Assembly: GCF_024721995.1 (NCBI RefSeq)
Contig: NZ_JANQBC010000003.1
Coordinates: 1-64,000, forward strand
Direction of reading: 5' to 3'
Length of the DNA: 64,000 bases
From: Paenibacillus radicibacter
Lineage (GTDB): Bacteria; Bacillota; Bacilli; Paenibacillales; NBRC-103111
How positions within the stretch are numbered: position 1 is the stretch's first letter; the number at the start of each line of letters is the position of its first letter. Below the pieces are notes generated by a model, which saw only the letters and a program-made list of their open reading frames with translations, had not been told where the DNA came from and did no database searches. The translations under genes were made by a program, and so were the position numbers. Below are positions 29,413 to 38,702 of the stretch, piece after piece.

Positions 29413-31014
29413 CTAGTCCCACGCAACAAATTCGCTGGGTCTCATCCCCACGTCGCGCTTGAACAGCTTGATGAAATAACTCTTGTTCGAATAACCCAGA
29501 TAGTCCGAGATTTGATCTACAGTCATATTGGACTGTTGCATAAGTTCCTTCGCCTTCTGCAGCTTCACCTGATTCACATATTCAATGAAGTTATGATTCG
29601 TCTCTCGCTTGAATAGACGGCTGAAGTAGCTCGCGTTCAAGTTAAGATGCTGTGCCATCTCCTCTAATGTAATCCGCTCCGTCAGACGAGAGATTACATA
29701 TTGCTGTGCCTTGATCACTTCCGTACGCTTGGATGAGATGGTTAAGCTGCTTAATTTACCAGAGAGATCACACAAATACTGAGCAAGCCACTGCGCCAGA
29801 TGCTTCATCGTCTGAATCGCATGAATGATGCGGTGCAGCTTCTCTTCCGATAACGGCGTCTGCTGGAATTGCAGCGTCACTTTCAATTTCATTTGCAAAT
29901 CAAGTAGCAGCTGCAAGGACCACTCTTTTACTTCGTCTGGATGAAACTTGCTTCGGGTCACCCAATTCTCCCAATCGGCGATTACCTTACGCAGTTGCTC
30001 TTCCTTATGAAGCGCAATACACTCATTAATCGCTGTGAAATATGGGGCATACTGTGCATACATATCACCCAGTGCAAACTTCACCCTCTCCCAACACCAT
30101 ACTCGACCTTCCTCCATATAAAAACAATGCTCCGATTCCTTCATCATCGGCACGATGGAGCTGCGAATTTCTTCTGGATTACGAGCTGCTCTTCCGATCA
30201 AGCAGGACACGGATATTTTGAGATAATTATGAATGGTGATGAGGCAGCTTTGCATCTGATGCTGGATTTGCTGCAACTGTTTATTCGGATCATCCGTCGT
30301 GTGTAAAATGACCAACTCTCTGCTGCTGTACTGGAAAATATGATACGTCTTCTCCTCTTCGAGCATGTCTTGCAGCACATTTTCAATAGCAAATATAATC
30401 GTGTGGTCATTCATACGTCGCACACGCATCGCCTCAGATAATCGATCCACCGTTATGACCATTGGGATATAATACTTCGCTTGCAACTTCATCCCATATT
30501 GCTCCGCTTTCTGAATCCAATCTTCCTTCTTCCACTGCTGTTGCAGGGTATCCTTGAGCAGCTTCGCTCTAAGCGCAGACTCATTCATGACCCGCATCTC
30601 TTGATACTGCTGCATCTCCTTATTGCGGGTCTTCTCACCGCTTAACTGATCACATATTTTCCGTAATATTTGTTGAAGCTGCTCGACATCCAAGCTTTCC
30701 TTGAGCATGTAATCACTCGCATTTAACTGCATCGCTTTCTTCGCATAATGAAAATCGTCATGGCACGATAAGATAACGGCTCGGTATTTCGTACCTGTTT
30801 CATTAAATTTCTGCAGCATCTCCAGACCATCCATCTTCGGCATGCCAATATCCGTCACAATAATATCAGGAGCATGCCCTCCCGTGTTCTCCCATGCCTC
30901 AAGTCCATTGGAATAGCAGCCGATCAGCTGAATATTAAGCTTTTCCCACTTTACTGCTTGTGATAAATATTGTAAGACGGGATAGTCATCATCGACTACA
31001 ATTGCTGTTAACAT
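29413..31014 (-). CDS. AraC-family response regulator (YesN-like)
   Basis: Protein of 533 residues: receiver domain (1-120; VVDDDYPVLQYL, phospho-acceptor Asp in IIVTDIGMPKMDG), a long middle region (about 130-420), and a C-terminal AraC-type double helix-turn-helix (RITLEEMAQHLNLNASYFSRLFKRETN...VDQISDYLGYSNKSYFIKLFKRDVGMRPSEF). The start overlaps the stop of the histidine kinase gene by 7 nt, giving translational coupling. With the kinase it forms a YesMN-type pair that typically activates the neighbouring sugar ABC transporter; the sugar is not known. Confidence 0.93.
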   Translation of the reverse strand: MLTAIVVDDDYPVLQYLSQAVKWEKLNIQLIGCYSNGLEAWENTGGHAPDIIVTDIGMPKMDGLEMLQKFNETGTKYRAVILSCHDDFHYAKKAMQLNASDYMLKESLDVEQLQQILRKICDQLSGEKTRNKEMQQYQEMRVMNESALRAKLLKDTLQQQWKKEDWIQKAEQYGMKLQAKYYIPMVITVDRLSEAMRVRRMNDHTIIFAIENVLQDMLEEEKTYHIFQYSSRELVILHTTDDPNKQLQQIQHQMQSCLITIHNYLKISVSCLIGRAARNPEEIRSSIVPMMKESEHCFYMEEGRVWCWERVKFALGDMYAQYAPYFTAINECIALHKEEQLRKVIADWENWVTRSKFHPDEVKEWSLQLLLDLQMKLKVTLQFQQTPLSEEKLHRIIHAIQTMKHLAQWLAQYLCDLSGKLSSLTISSKRTEVIKAQQYVISRLTERITLEEMAQHLNLNASYFSRLFKRETNHNFIEYVNQVKLQKAKELMQQSNMTVDQISDYLGYSNKSYFIKLFKRDVGMRPSEFVAWD

Positions 31015-32822
31015 GGGACTCCCCCCACTTCATCAGACTTGAGCGGTAATTGCAAAAGAATAGTAGTGCCAATATCAAGTTCACTTTGAATATCCATTGT
31101 AAACTGTTCCCCATGAATGAGCTTCAATCGTTTAAACACGTTAATAATACCAATACCTGAAAAGCCCGTCTTATGCGGTGTATTCAAGCTACCTTCTAAT
31201 GCGAATTTCTTCTTCAACTGATGAAGCACCTCTTCCGACATGCCGACACCACGATCTCGAATCTTAATCTTCACAAAAGAACGCCCTGTCTCGAACAATA
31301 TTTGTGACTCAATGTCGATCTGCCCATCATATTGATGGAATCCGTGAATAATTGCATTTTCGATAAAAGGTTGAATCATAAATCGAGGAACCAGACATTT
31401 GGCACTCTCGCCTATCAAATTAACATTCATCTGCACTTGATTTGCATGTCGAAAATTCATCAAACGCATGTAATGCTGCGATGTCTCCACCTCTTCTTGC
31501 AGTGGAATGAACTCATTATCTCGATTAATCGTCATTCGAAGTAGCGAGGAAAGCGAGCTAATTAAATCAGCGTTCTCCTTATCCCCTCGAATTAGGATAC
31601 TGAGCCGTATCGAATTCAGTAAGTTAAACATAAAGTGGGGATTAATCTGCGCTTGCAGCATTTCCAGCTCCGCTTTACGCTGCTTCACTTGCTCCACCGT
31701 AATCTGATCGACCATGGATTCAATCCGGTCTAACATCTCATCAATAGCTCTGCCTAGCCGCCCAACCTCACCATAACCTCGAATACCAGATCGAATATCT
31801 AGCTGACCACGATCCACACGTGTAATAAATTTGTTCAACTTCACGATAGGACTCGTAATCGCCGTAATTAATACCGCTAACAAAATACAAAACAACGTAA
31901 AGAACAAGATTTGCAGAACAAAGCTCATGAATAATATTTGCTTGTTCTTCTCAACCGCAGATGTTTGTGGAATTAAGCTAAGCAATTTCCACTCTGTATT
32001 CGCAAGTGGTTGTTCAACATAGATATAGGAGTTTCCACCATATTCCAAAGTGTGCTGCATCTTGGCATATTTTTTATATGGAAAAGATTGTCCAACCTGA
32101 TCTGCATTCGGATGGGAGAGGATGGTCTGATTCTCATCTAACAGCATCATCTCTTGCCCTTGAAATGCATTAAGCTCCGAACGAATCGTACTTTCATTGA
32201 TACTAAAAAGAATCGTCCCTATCGCTTCCCCAACTTCCGTCTTGATGGAACGACCTATAGTCAGCATAGAAGGTGACTTGAGACGTGTTTCATAAGCGCC
32301 CATTACATTAGGCTGTAGTCCAATATACTTAGCAGAAAAAGCAGGTAGTGCATCTAACTCTAGAAACCATGACTGTTCTTGAAGTAAGTGAGGGTCATAC
32401 GTACTGTAGGGGTAGTTCGTATAAATAAATCCATTCTTGCCGATCACCGTAATATATAGATTACTGTTCTGGGCAAATAAATCGTCTAAGTGTCTGATCA
32501 TCTGTACCGAGCTTAATAAGAAATCATCATTCTTCTCCGCTGACGTTTGATATAAAGGGGACGTCAGATGTTTGCGGACCTCCGTATTCATTAGCAGCAT
32601 GTTGGATAGTTGCAACATCTGATTCACTTCTCCTGAAATACGAATCTGCATCGCTTTTAATGAATCATCGGCACTTGTAACCGCTCTTTGCAAAATCATA
32701 TCTTTGGTCGCATAATTCGTAACAAAATAATTCGCAACTAGCGGAATGATAAAACATAGCAACATGGACAACATCAATTTGTTCCGCAAAGACATTCTTC
32801 TCATCATAGGAAGCCTCGTCAA
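31008..32822 (-). CDS. Sensor histidine kinase (YesM-like, HPK7 type)
   Basis: Protein of 604 residues with two membrane segments (about 16-38 and 295-318) flanking an extracellular dCACHE-like sensor domain. A HAMP domain (about 320-372) follows, then a His_kinase domain with LQAQINPHFMFNLLNSIR (phospho-acceptor His in INPHF) and an HATPase with RDRGVGMSEE and GFSGIGIINVFKRL. Paired with the adjacent AraC-type regulator. A hairpin separates it from the upstream solute-binding protein gene. Confidence 0.93.
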   Translation of the reverse strand: MTRLPMMRRMSLRNKLMLSMLLCFIIPLVANYFVTNYATKDMILQRAVTSADDSLKAMQIRISGEVNQMLQLSNMLLMNTEVRKHLTSPLYQTSAEKNDDFLLSSVQMIRHLDDLFAQNSNLYITVIGKNGFIYTNYPYSTYDPHLLQEQSWFLELDALPAFSAKYIGLQPNVMGAYETRLKSPSMLTIGRSIKTEVGEAIGTILFSINESTIRSELNAFQGQEMMLLDENQTILSHPNADQVGQSFPYKKYAKMQHTLEYGGNSYIYVEQPLANTEWKLLSLIPQTSAVEKNKQILFMSFVLQILFFTLFCILLAVLITAITSPIVKLNKFITRVDRGQLDIRSGIRGYGEVGRLGRAIDEMLDRIESMVDQITVEQVKQRKAELEMLQAQINPHFMFNLLNSIRLSILIRGDKENADLISSLSSLLRMTINRDNEFIPLQEEVETSQHYMRLMNFRHANQVQMNVNLIGESAKCLVPRFMIQPFIENAIIHGFHQYDGQIDIESQILFETGRSFVKIKIRDRGVGMSEEVLHQLKKKFALEGSLNTPHKTGFSGIGIINVFKRLKLIHGEQFTMDIQSELDIGTTILLQLPLKSDEVGGVPC

Positions 32823-32824
32823 TT

Positions 32825-32870
32825 GTAATGAAGCAGAGAAAGTGAACCGATGTTCACCCTCTCTGCTTTG
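32825..32870 (-). other. Intercistronic stem-loop between binding protein and kinase genes
   Basis: Minus strand AAAGCAGAGAGGGTGAAC...GTTCACTTTCTCTGCTT forms a long, nearly perfect stem without a following U run. Such structures often protect the upstream mRNA end and lower expression of the downstream genes, which would favour the binding protein over the regulators. Confidence 0.6.
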
Positions 32871-32892
32871 TGTTATCCAAGCGATTAACCCA

Positions 32893-34233
32893 TTACTTCT
32901 TTAATATCGCTTCGATCTTCTTATTCATTGAATCCATGGTCTTCGTAATATCTTGTTTATTCAGTAAATAAAGTTCAACTTCGCCGACTACTGCTTTCTC
33001 CATTTCACTCGTAAACTTTGTTGGAGCAGGAGCTGTACTTGGCTTCGTATTCTTCATTGTATATTTAAGTGATTCCATATCGATCTTCGATGGATCTTTG
33101 GATGTACTAGTAATCTTGTCGATTAACGTATCCATATTTGATTTCGCCCAGCCAGAGAATACACGACCACCAATCTCTAAGCCCTCAGACGAATACCATC
33201 TAATAAACTTATAAGCCGCTTCTTTGTTCTTCGACTTTGCCGCTATTCCCATATAGGTCGGTGCTGTTGGCGAGTAGTGTGTAGTTGCACCTGCAAGCTT
33301 AGGAATAGGTGCGAATGCTGTCTTAAATGTAGCAGGAATTGCATCCGTTCCACCAGACTCCACCACCATCCAATCGCCGATTGGTACCATGGCTGCTGCG
33401 CCATTGAAGAATTGTGTACGATAGTGCAATTTTTGCGAAATAATGTCCTCGTATGGTGCTACCGTCTTATCGGTATACATCATCTGCTTCATCATCTCTA
33501 AGTTCGATTTTAACACAGGATCAAGCGCATTGGACGTACCATCTACTTTTAGAAAATGATTATCTGTCTCCTTGCTCATTAGCTGCAATTTATAAAGATC
33601 CGGCCAGTTATGCAAATAAGCACCATAGCGCTTCTTCGCTCCTTCACCAGTCGTTAATTTCTTCGCATAATCCGTGAATTGATCCCAAGTCCAATCCTTC
33701 GGAACAGGAAGCCCTGCTTTGTCTAGCGCATCTTTATTAAGTAGTACGAACCAGCGCTGCATCGAAGATGGAAGGGCAAAGATCTTGCCATTCACACTCG
33801 AATTAACGATATATTCTTTCTCGTATTCATAACCATCCTTCTTCATGTAACTCTCTAGTGGATCAAGTAAACCAATTGTTGCACGCTGTGCATAGGTCAT
33901 GTAGGATGGCATTTCAATAATGTCGAGTTGGTCATTCGATGCTGCCATCAGGTCAAGCTTCTGCATCGCAGCAACGGAATCCCCTTTTTCATTGAGCAGA
34001 TCCACTTCGACTTTAATACCCGGGTTTTTCTTCTCAAACTCAGGGATGATCTTACTCCATTGTGCCTTCGCATCCGTCTGCCATGTACTAAGCTTTAAAG
34101 TGACTTGTTTAGCAGGGTCTGCCTTGGCAGGTGCAGGTGTATCTTTCACAGCAGCATCTTTACTAGATGATCCACAAGCGGTTACCGTTAATACCAATGA
34201 TGCACACAACATCGAAGTGATTATTTTTTTCAT
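32893..34233 (-). CDS. Sugar ABC transporter extracellular solute-binding lipoprotein
   Basis: Protein of 446 residues with a lipoprotein signal peptide (MKKIITSMLCASLVLTVTAC, lipobox VTAC with Cys20), then a Ser/Ala/Lys-rich linker and a family 1 (MalE/UgpB-type) binding fold (KLSTWQ, FEKKNPGIKVEVDLL, AAMVPIGDWM, KEAAYKFIRWYSSEG). It captures an oligosaccharide or related ligand outside the membrane and delivers it to the two permeases encoded just upstream. No ATPase gene is in the operon, so a shared MsmX-type ATPase elsewhere is likely (inference from related systems). Confidence 0.93.
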   Translation of the reverse strand: MKKIITSMLCASLVLTVTACGSSSKDAAVKDTPAPAKADPAKQVTLKLSTWQTDAKAQWSKIIPEFEKKNPGIKVEVDLLNEKGDSVAAMQKLDLMAASNDQLDIIEMPSYMTYAQRATIGLLDPLESYMKKDGYEYEKEYIVNSSVNGKIFALPSSMQRWFVLLNKDALDKAGLPVPKDWTWDQFTDYAKKLTTGEGAKKRYGAYLHNWPDLYKLQLMSKETDNHFLKVDGTSNALDPVLKSNLEMMKQMMYTDKTVAPYEDIISQKLHYRTQFFNGAAAMVPIGDWMVVESGGTDAIPATFKTAFAPIPKLAGATTHYSPTAPTYMGIAAKSKNKEAAYKFIRWYSSEGLEIGGRVFSGWAKSNMDTLIDKITSTSKDPSKIDMESLKYTMKNTKPSTAPAPTKFTSEMEKAVVGEVELYLLNKQDITKTMDSMNKKIEAILKK

Positions 34234-34344
34234 ATAAACCCTCCTCTAATCTGCTCTCTACAGTTCCAATCGTATCATGTCTTTTTTCTAAGCGAAGTTC
34301 ACTTTTTTGACCTGGAATAGACTATTTTTACTTCTTTCATGTTT

Positions 34345-35169
34345 TTATCCTTTAACGCCCCCGAGTGAAATCCCTTCAATGACTTGCTTTTGTCCAATTG
34401 CAAAAATAATGAGCAGCGGTAAAATCGCCGATACTGTACCTGCCATCATCAGCGAATAGGTGTCTCCATATTGATCGCCGAATAGGCGAATCCCCAGCTG
34501 AATCGTAAATAATTGCTTCGATTTTAAGAAAATAAGCGGGTTTAGGTAATCGTTCCACGTCCAAATAAATTTCAGAATCCCGTATGTCGCAAGTGCTGGG
34601 CGGATTAGAGGCACTGCAATTTGGAAAAAGATGCGTAAGTGACTCGCCCCGTCTATTTTGGCAGATTCAATGTATTCATTGTTCACACTCATAAAAAACT
34701 GACGAAGCATGAACGCGCCGATGATACCGAAACTATTCAGTAAGATGAGTCCAAAATGAGTATCAAACAAATTCAACCAGCGAAACAACAGGAATTGTGG
34801 GACTAATGAAGCTTGTGGCGGCACCATATACAAGGCAAGAACGAACAAGAACATGACATCTCTGCCTTTAAAATGAACTTTGGAAAATCCGTACGCCGCC
34901 AGCGCACACACCAATACGTTAATGATCGTCGTACTGATCGTGATGTAAATCGAATTCCAATAGTAAAGTGCGAAATTGCCGCTCCATACCGCCTTATAAT
35001 TGTCGACCGCCTGCCAAGTGCTCGGAATCCATTCAATAGGAAACTTGAAGACATCTATTTCTGGTTTAAAAGAAGTCGATAGCATCCATATAAAAGGAAG
35101 CAGGAACACGATACCCAGTAACGTCGTGATTACGGTCCAAATCGTCTTTGAAATCGATAACTGATTCAT
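34345..35169 (-). CDS. Sugar ABC transporter permease (MalG/AraQ type)
   Basis: Protein of 274 residues with six membrane segments and the EAA loop (YIESAKIDGASHLRIFFQIAVPLIRPALAT) that contacts the ATPase. C-terminal VIEGISLGGVKG is typical of MalG-type permeases. Preceded by the partner permease (25 nt between them) and followed by the solute-binding protein gene. Confidence 0.94.
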   Translation of the reverse strand: MNQLSISKTIWTVITTLLGIVFLLPFIWMLSTSFKPEIDVFKFPIEWIPSTWQAVDNYKAVWSGNFALYYWNSIYITISTTIINVLVCALAAYGFSKVHFKGRDVMFLFVLALYMVPPQASLVPQFLLFRWLNLFDTHFGLILLNSFGIIGAFMLRQFFMSVNNEYIESAKIDGASHLRIFFQIAVPLIRPALATYGILKFIWTWNDYLNPLIFLKSKQLFTIQLGIRLFGDQYGDTYSLMMAGTVSAILPLLIIFAIGQKQVIEGISLGGVKG

Positions 35170-35194
35170 CTTCTGTTCTCCTTTATCTAATCAC

Positions 35195-36103
35195 CTAGTA
35201 GTTAACCCACTTTTTCTGTGCCATCCATTGACCTACCGTAATTAATAAACAGATCAAGAACAAGATCAGCGCCATAGCGGAAGCATATCCCGTCTGTAAT
35301 TGGTTAAATGCAGTGTCATAGAGTTGGTATACGATCACGGTTGTCGAATTAGCCGGCCCACCTTGCGTGAGAACTTGAATCAAGTCGAACACTTTGAAGG
35401 AACCGATAATACCTGTGACCAGCAGGAAAAATGTTGTCGGAGAGATCGAAGGAATCGTAATGTGACGAAACTTCACCCAGTAATTCGCACCATCGATATC
35501 TGCTGCTTCATACAAGTCCTTCGGAATCGATTGAAGCGCAGCGATATAAATAATGATGTTGTAACCAAGCAAAATCCACACTTGAATCATCATAAGAGAA
35601 GGAAGTGCAAAATCAGGATCAGCCAGCCACTTCGGCGGATTATCAATCCCAATTGCCATCAAGAATTGATTCACAGGACCATGCGAAGGATGGAACAACA
35701 CCTGCCATACCATTGCAACAGCCACGATACTTGAGAGGTACGGCAAAAAGTAAATGACTTTAAATCCGTCTTTGAAATAAACATGCTTATCAATCAGAAT
35801 AGCTAGCAACAAGGCCAAGATCATCGTAACGGGAACAGTCACAATGAAGATTAGGTTGTTAATTAAGCTGTCCAAGAACACCTCATCTTGAAACAAACGC
35901 ACAAAGTTGTCGATCCCTGCAAACTGTATCGCATCAAGCCCGGTAATAAAGTTCCAGTCCGTAAAGCTGAGCAGCATCGAACCTAGAACAGGCAGCAAAG
36001 TAAGTATAATCAGCCCAATCATAAGCGGCGCTACGAATAAATAGCCTGCAAGCTGCTCCCTCGCACCCACACTTAGATGTACAAAGCTCCTTCTGTTCTT
36101 CAT
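35195..36103 (-). CDS. Sugar ABC transporter permease (MalF/UgpA type)
   Basis: Protein of 302 residues with six membrane segments and the EAA loop (DLYEAADIDGANYWVKFRHITIPSISPT). It is the first gene of a five-gene operon (permease, permease, binding protein, kinase, regulator) transcribed leftward. The first 28 residues are basic and cytoplasmic. The gene is preceded by a divergent intergenic region that holds the c-di-AMP riboswitch on the other strand. Confidence 0.93.
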   Translation of the reverse strand: MKNRRSFVHLSVGAREQLAGYLFVAPLMIGLIILTLLPVLGSMLLSFTDWNFITGLDAIQFAGIDNFVRLFQDEVFLDSLINNLIFIVTVPVTMILALLLAILIDKHVYFKDGFKVIYFLPYLSSIVAVAMVWQVLFHPSHGPVNQFLMAIGIDNPPKWLADPDFALPSLMMIQVWILLGYNIIIYIAALQSIPKDLYEAADIDGANYWVKFRHITIPSISPTTFFLLVTGIIGSFKVFDLIQVLTQGGPANSTTVIVYQLYDTAFNQLQTGYASAMALILFLICLLITVGQWMAQKKWVNY

Positions 36104-36311
36104 CTCTCATCCTCCCCCTAACGAAATCACGAGTAATTTCTTCTATTGTCCTCATTGTAAAAAAAGACAAGCCTCCCCCATAAGCACCAAAGACGATCAA
36201 TTTGGAACAGATTTTACTTTTTGAAAAACTAATCGAACAATAATTTTAAATAATCTGTTATTTCGGCAGGAAAAACACAAATGGTGGCGAATTGAATAAA
36301 GTCGAAAAAAA

Positions 36312-36437
36312 TCAGAACGGCCGAGTTCTCTTTAATCAAGAGGAACGGGGGAACCATTCTTTGGGTGAATTGATCTCGCATTAGAGTGATCATAGGGAAC
36401 CTTCAACCGAACCCTTAGCTAACCTCGTAGGCAGAGG
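36312..36437 (+). promoter_or_regulatory. c-di-AMP riboswitch (ydaO/yuaA type)
   Basis: Conserved ydaO-class segments occur in order: GGGGGAACCATTCTTTGGGTGAATTG, CATAGGGAACCTTC, ACCGAACCC and TTAGCTAACCTCGTAGGC. This class senses cyclic di-AMP and commonly controls cell-wall hydrolases and potassium transport. Here it directly precedes an NlpC/P60 hydrolase. The coding start is only about 17 nt past the aptamer and no terminator hairpin intervenes, so control at translation initiation is possible. Aptamer ends are approximate. The rest of the 36.1-36.3 kb intergenic region is AT-rich with no gene seen. Confidence 0.88.
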
Positions 36438-36453
36438 AAGGGGCAATACGTAA

Positions 36454-36924
36454 GTGAAGAAGTTCGTAACTCTAGTATTAAGCCTGGTTTTTGTTTTGAG
36501 CTTCTCAGGTGGAACGGCTTTTGCAGCGACATCCCTTGAGAAAGCCGTCGGTGCATTGGAAGGAACACCTTACAAATGGGCTGGAACGACGACAAAAGGT
36601 TTTGACTGTTCCGGTTTCACAAGTTATGTGTTCAACCAATTCGACATCAGTTTGTCGCACAGCTCAGGAGCTCAAAGCGACGAGGGTGAGAAGGTAAGTA
36701 AAGCTGATCTTCGTCCGGGGGATCTTGTATTCTTCGCGACAGGTGGCGGCCGTACGATCTCTCACGTCGGTATTTATTTAGGTGGCGGCGAGTTTATTCA
36801 TTCTGCTACGAATGAAGGCGTCGTCAAGAACAACCTTAGCGAAGCTTACTATGCAAAGCGCTACATCACTGCAACTCGTGTGCTTGATGACAGTGCATTC
36901 AAGAAGATCGCTGCTGCTGAGTAG
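36454..36924 (+). CDS. Secreted NlpC/P60 family cell-wall hydrolase
   Basis: Protein of 156 residues with an N-terminal signal peptide (MKKFVTLVLSLVFVLSFSGG...AFAA) and one NlpC/P60 (C40) domain: catalytic Cys in TKGFDCSGFTSYVF, His in ISHVGIYLG, and a later His in EFIHSA. No SH3 or LysM cell-wall-binding domain. Members cleave D-gamma-glutamyl-diaminopimelate links in peptidoglycan. Starts at GTG with GGAAGGGG upstream. A c-di-AMP riboswitch precedes it and a terminator follows. Confidence 0.93.
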   Translation: MKKFVTLVLSLVFVLSFSGGTAFAATSLEKAVGALEGTPYKWAGTTTKGFDCSGFTSYVFNQFDISLSHSSGAQSDEGEKVSKADLRPGDLVFFATGGGRTISHVGIYLGGGEFIHSATNEGVVKNNLSEAYYAKRYITATRVLDDSAFKKIAAAE

Positions 36925-36956
36925 TTGCCTGAAGAGGGCAACTGCAAGCTAAATAA

Positions 36957-37001
36957 CAAAACCCCGCTATCCACTTGGTTAAGAGGATGCGGGGTTTTTG
37001 T
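36957..37001 (+). terminator. Intrinsic terminator of the NlpC/P60 gene
   Basis: ACAAAACCCCGC(T)ATCC...GGATGCGGGGTTTTTGT, long GC-rich stem followed by T residues. Confidence 0.88.
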
Positions 37002-37103
37002 TCGTTTCACTACTAGTAACAGCAACAGGCGCGCATAACTTCACAAGTGGTATCAAACACTAACCTGTAGCTTAAACAATCCTAATAGAGGGAGGATTCT
37101 ACA

Positions 37104-37187
37104 ATGGCTAAACAACAAGGACATGCAAATAAGAACACCACAACCCGATCTTCAGATAAAAAAGATCATAAATCCAAGAGCAATTAA
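37104..37187 (+). CDS. Very small hydrophilic basic peptide, 27 residues
   Basis: ATG 37104 is preceded by GGGAGGA at about 6 nt, and the frame ends at TAA 37187, 18 nt before a terminator. The peptide starts MAKQQGHANKNTTTR and ends in a Lys/Ser/His-rich segment. Composition (Lys, Asn, Gln, Ser, Thr, no hydrophobic core) is reminiscent of minor small spore proteins, but I cannot assign a family. The strong ribosome-binding site and own terminator are the main support. Confidence 0.5.
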   Translation: MAKQQGHANKNTTTRSSDKKDHKSKSN

Positions 37188-37205
37188 GCCACATCCATTA
37201 AAAGA

Positions 37206-37250
37206 GAGAATCCCCCGCCATCTCAAGATCGATGACGGGGGATTCTCGTT
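37206..37250. terminator. Bidirectional intrinsic terminator
   Basis: GAGAATCCCCCG...CGGGGGATTCTC inverted repeat between the converging small ORF and MBL-fold gene; overlaps the end of the latter. Confidence 0.8.
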
Positions 37251-38202
37251 ATGAATGAATACTAAGCAAATGCTTCAAATTATGTGTGTATACCATCCCT
37301 GCATCCCAGTTCGTGTATGGTTCAGGTACTTCCACGTTTCCAAGTTGATCCGGTGTTACACCTTGTTCTTTCAGTACATTCGCAGCTTCATCTAAATCAC
37401 GTAAGTATTGAGCAGCTTTCGCAATCCAATCTTTCCCTCCTGGCTTACCATGACCCGCAATGACATACTCGATGTCCCAGTCCTGTAATTGCTCTAGAAT
37501 TGCAATCCAATTCGAAACATTTCCATCCATAATTGACATATGATTATGAACTGCCACTAAGTCACCAATGAAAATCACTTTCGCATCCGGAATGTACAGA
37601 AATGAATCAGATGCAGTGTGACCACCACCGAGCGTCTGAAACACTGCCCGATGTTTAGAACCTTCTATTTCCCAAGTTGAATCAAATGTTTCGGTCGGCA
37701 GTGTTAGCTGAAGTTTTGGAAGGGAGATCTCTAGCTGCTTTAGAGCTGAGATTTGATTCGACATTTGCAGTTTTTGCTGCTTATCCTCTAGTACTTGGAT
37801 TTGTATTTCTAAAGACTGTATGTAACTACGTAAACCTTCAAGATCAGATTGCTGTCTTTCTATTCTTGCAGGATGTATCTCCTGCATCAATTGTGCGGTC
37901 TGTTTAGAGGATACGATCGTTACATCGTGGAACACTTGATTCCCTCGAATATGATCGCCATGCCAGTGACTATTAAGCAGATGCGTAATTGGCTTGCCTG
38001 TAAGCTTCATGATCTCATCTCTTAATTCTTGTGCAGCTTGTTGAGTATTGAAAGAATCGAATACAAGAATCGACTCCCCAAGGTCGATAAATCCTACGTT
38101 CGCTATAGCACCAGAGCTTTCTTTTACAATCGCAACATAAATTCCCTCTAACACTTGCTCGATGTGAAAATGCTGACATTCTGTAATGACATTTGGCATC
38201 AC
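37249..38202 (-). CDS. MBL-fold metallo-hydrolase
   Basis: Protein of 317 residues with the metallo-beta-lactamase metal site NSHWHGDHIRGN, a later GGGHTASDSFLYIPDAKVIFIGDLV with a His and the bridging Asp, and a C-terminal VIAGHGKPG. A charged insertion with coiled-coil character (about 120-165) lies between the first two metal-binding blocks, unlike minimal MBL proteins. Substrate unknown; glyoxalase II-like or quinone-hydrolase-like relatives exist. ATG 38202 or the following AAT-preceded codon; no clear ribosome-binding site visible, so the start may shift by one or two residues. Confidence 0.85.
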   Translation of the reverse strand: MMPNVITECQHFHIEQVLEGIYVAIVKESSGAIANVGFIDLGESILVFDSFNTQQAAQELRDEIMKLTGKPITHLLNSHWHGDHIRGNQVFHDVTIVSSKQTAQLMQEIHPARIERQQSDLEGLRSYIQSLEIQIQVLEDKQQKLQMSNQISALKQLEISLPKLQLTLPTETFDSTWEIEGSKHRAVFQTLGGGHTASDSFLYIPDAKVIFIGDLVAVHNHMSIMDGNVSNWIAILEQLQDWDIEYVIAGHGKPGGKDWIAKAAQYLRDLDEAANVLKEQGVTPDQLGNVEVPEPYTNWDAGMVYTHNLKHLLSIHS

Positions 38203-38368
38203 GGGTGGTCGTTCCCTTCATCATATAATTTGGGTCTTCATGACTATAAATACGTCGACAAATTAACCAACGTTTCGTTCTAAATAAATATAGATCGACA
38301 ATATCTTACATTTATCATATAATTATTACAAAATTGTGAATCATTAAATATTGGAGGTTAGTTGGTTC

Positions 38369-38680
38369 ATGAAAATTAGTTTGCGCAATGCTTCAGGTGG
38401 TTTAAAAACCGTGAAAGTAGGATTTAGCTGGACTACATTCTTCTTTGGATTTTTCCCAGCTCTGTTCAGAGGGGACTTGAAATGGGCATTTATTATGTTC
38501 ATTACATCTGCTCTCTTCGGTTTCTTTACATTCGGAATCGGTGCTTGGATTCCTGGCATTATCTTCTCATTCATTTATAACAAAATGTACACCAAAGAAT
38601 TACTAGAAAAAGGTTACTATCCTGCAGATGATACAGCACAATCCGCCCTACAAACACAAGGTATTGTAGCTGCGCAATAA
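38369..38680 (+). CDS. Small membrane protein (DUF2628-like)
   Basis: Protein of 103 residues. After a short polar N-terminus (MKISLRNASGGLKTVKVGFSW) come two close hydrophobic segments, TTFFFGFFPALFRGDLKWAFI and ITSALFGFFTFGIGAWIPGIIFSFIYN, then a polar tail with LEKGYYPADD. The FSWTTFFFGFFPALFRGD...YNKMYTKELLEKGY pattern matches DUF2628/HrgC-like membrane proteins of unknown role. ATG 38369 has GGAGG 11 nt upstream, a little far. A terminator follows the gene. Confidence 0.78.
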   Translation: MKISLRNASGGLKTVKVGFSWTTFFFGFFPALFRGDLKWAFIMFITSALFGFFTFGIGAWIPGIIFSFIYNKMYTKELLEKGYYPADDTAQSALQTQGIVAAQ

Positions 38681-38702
38681 ACGACATAACTTAGAACAAG
38701 AA

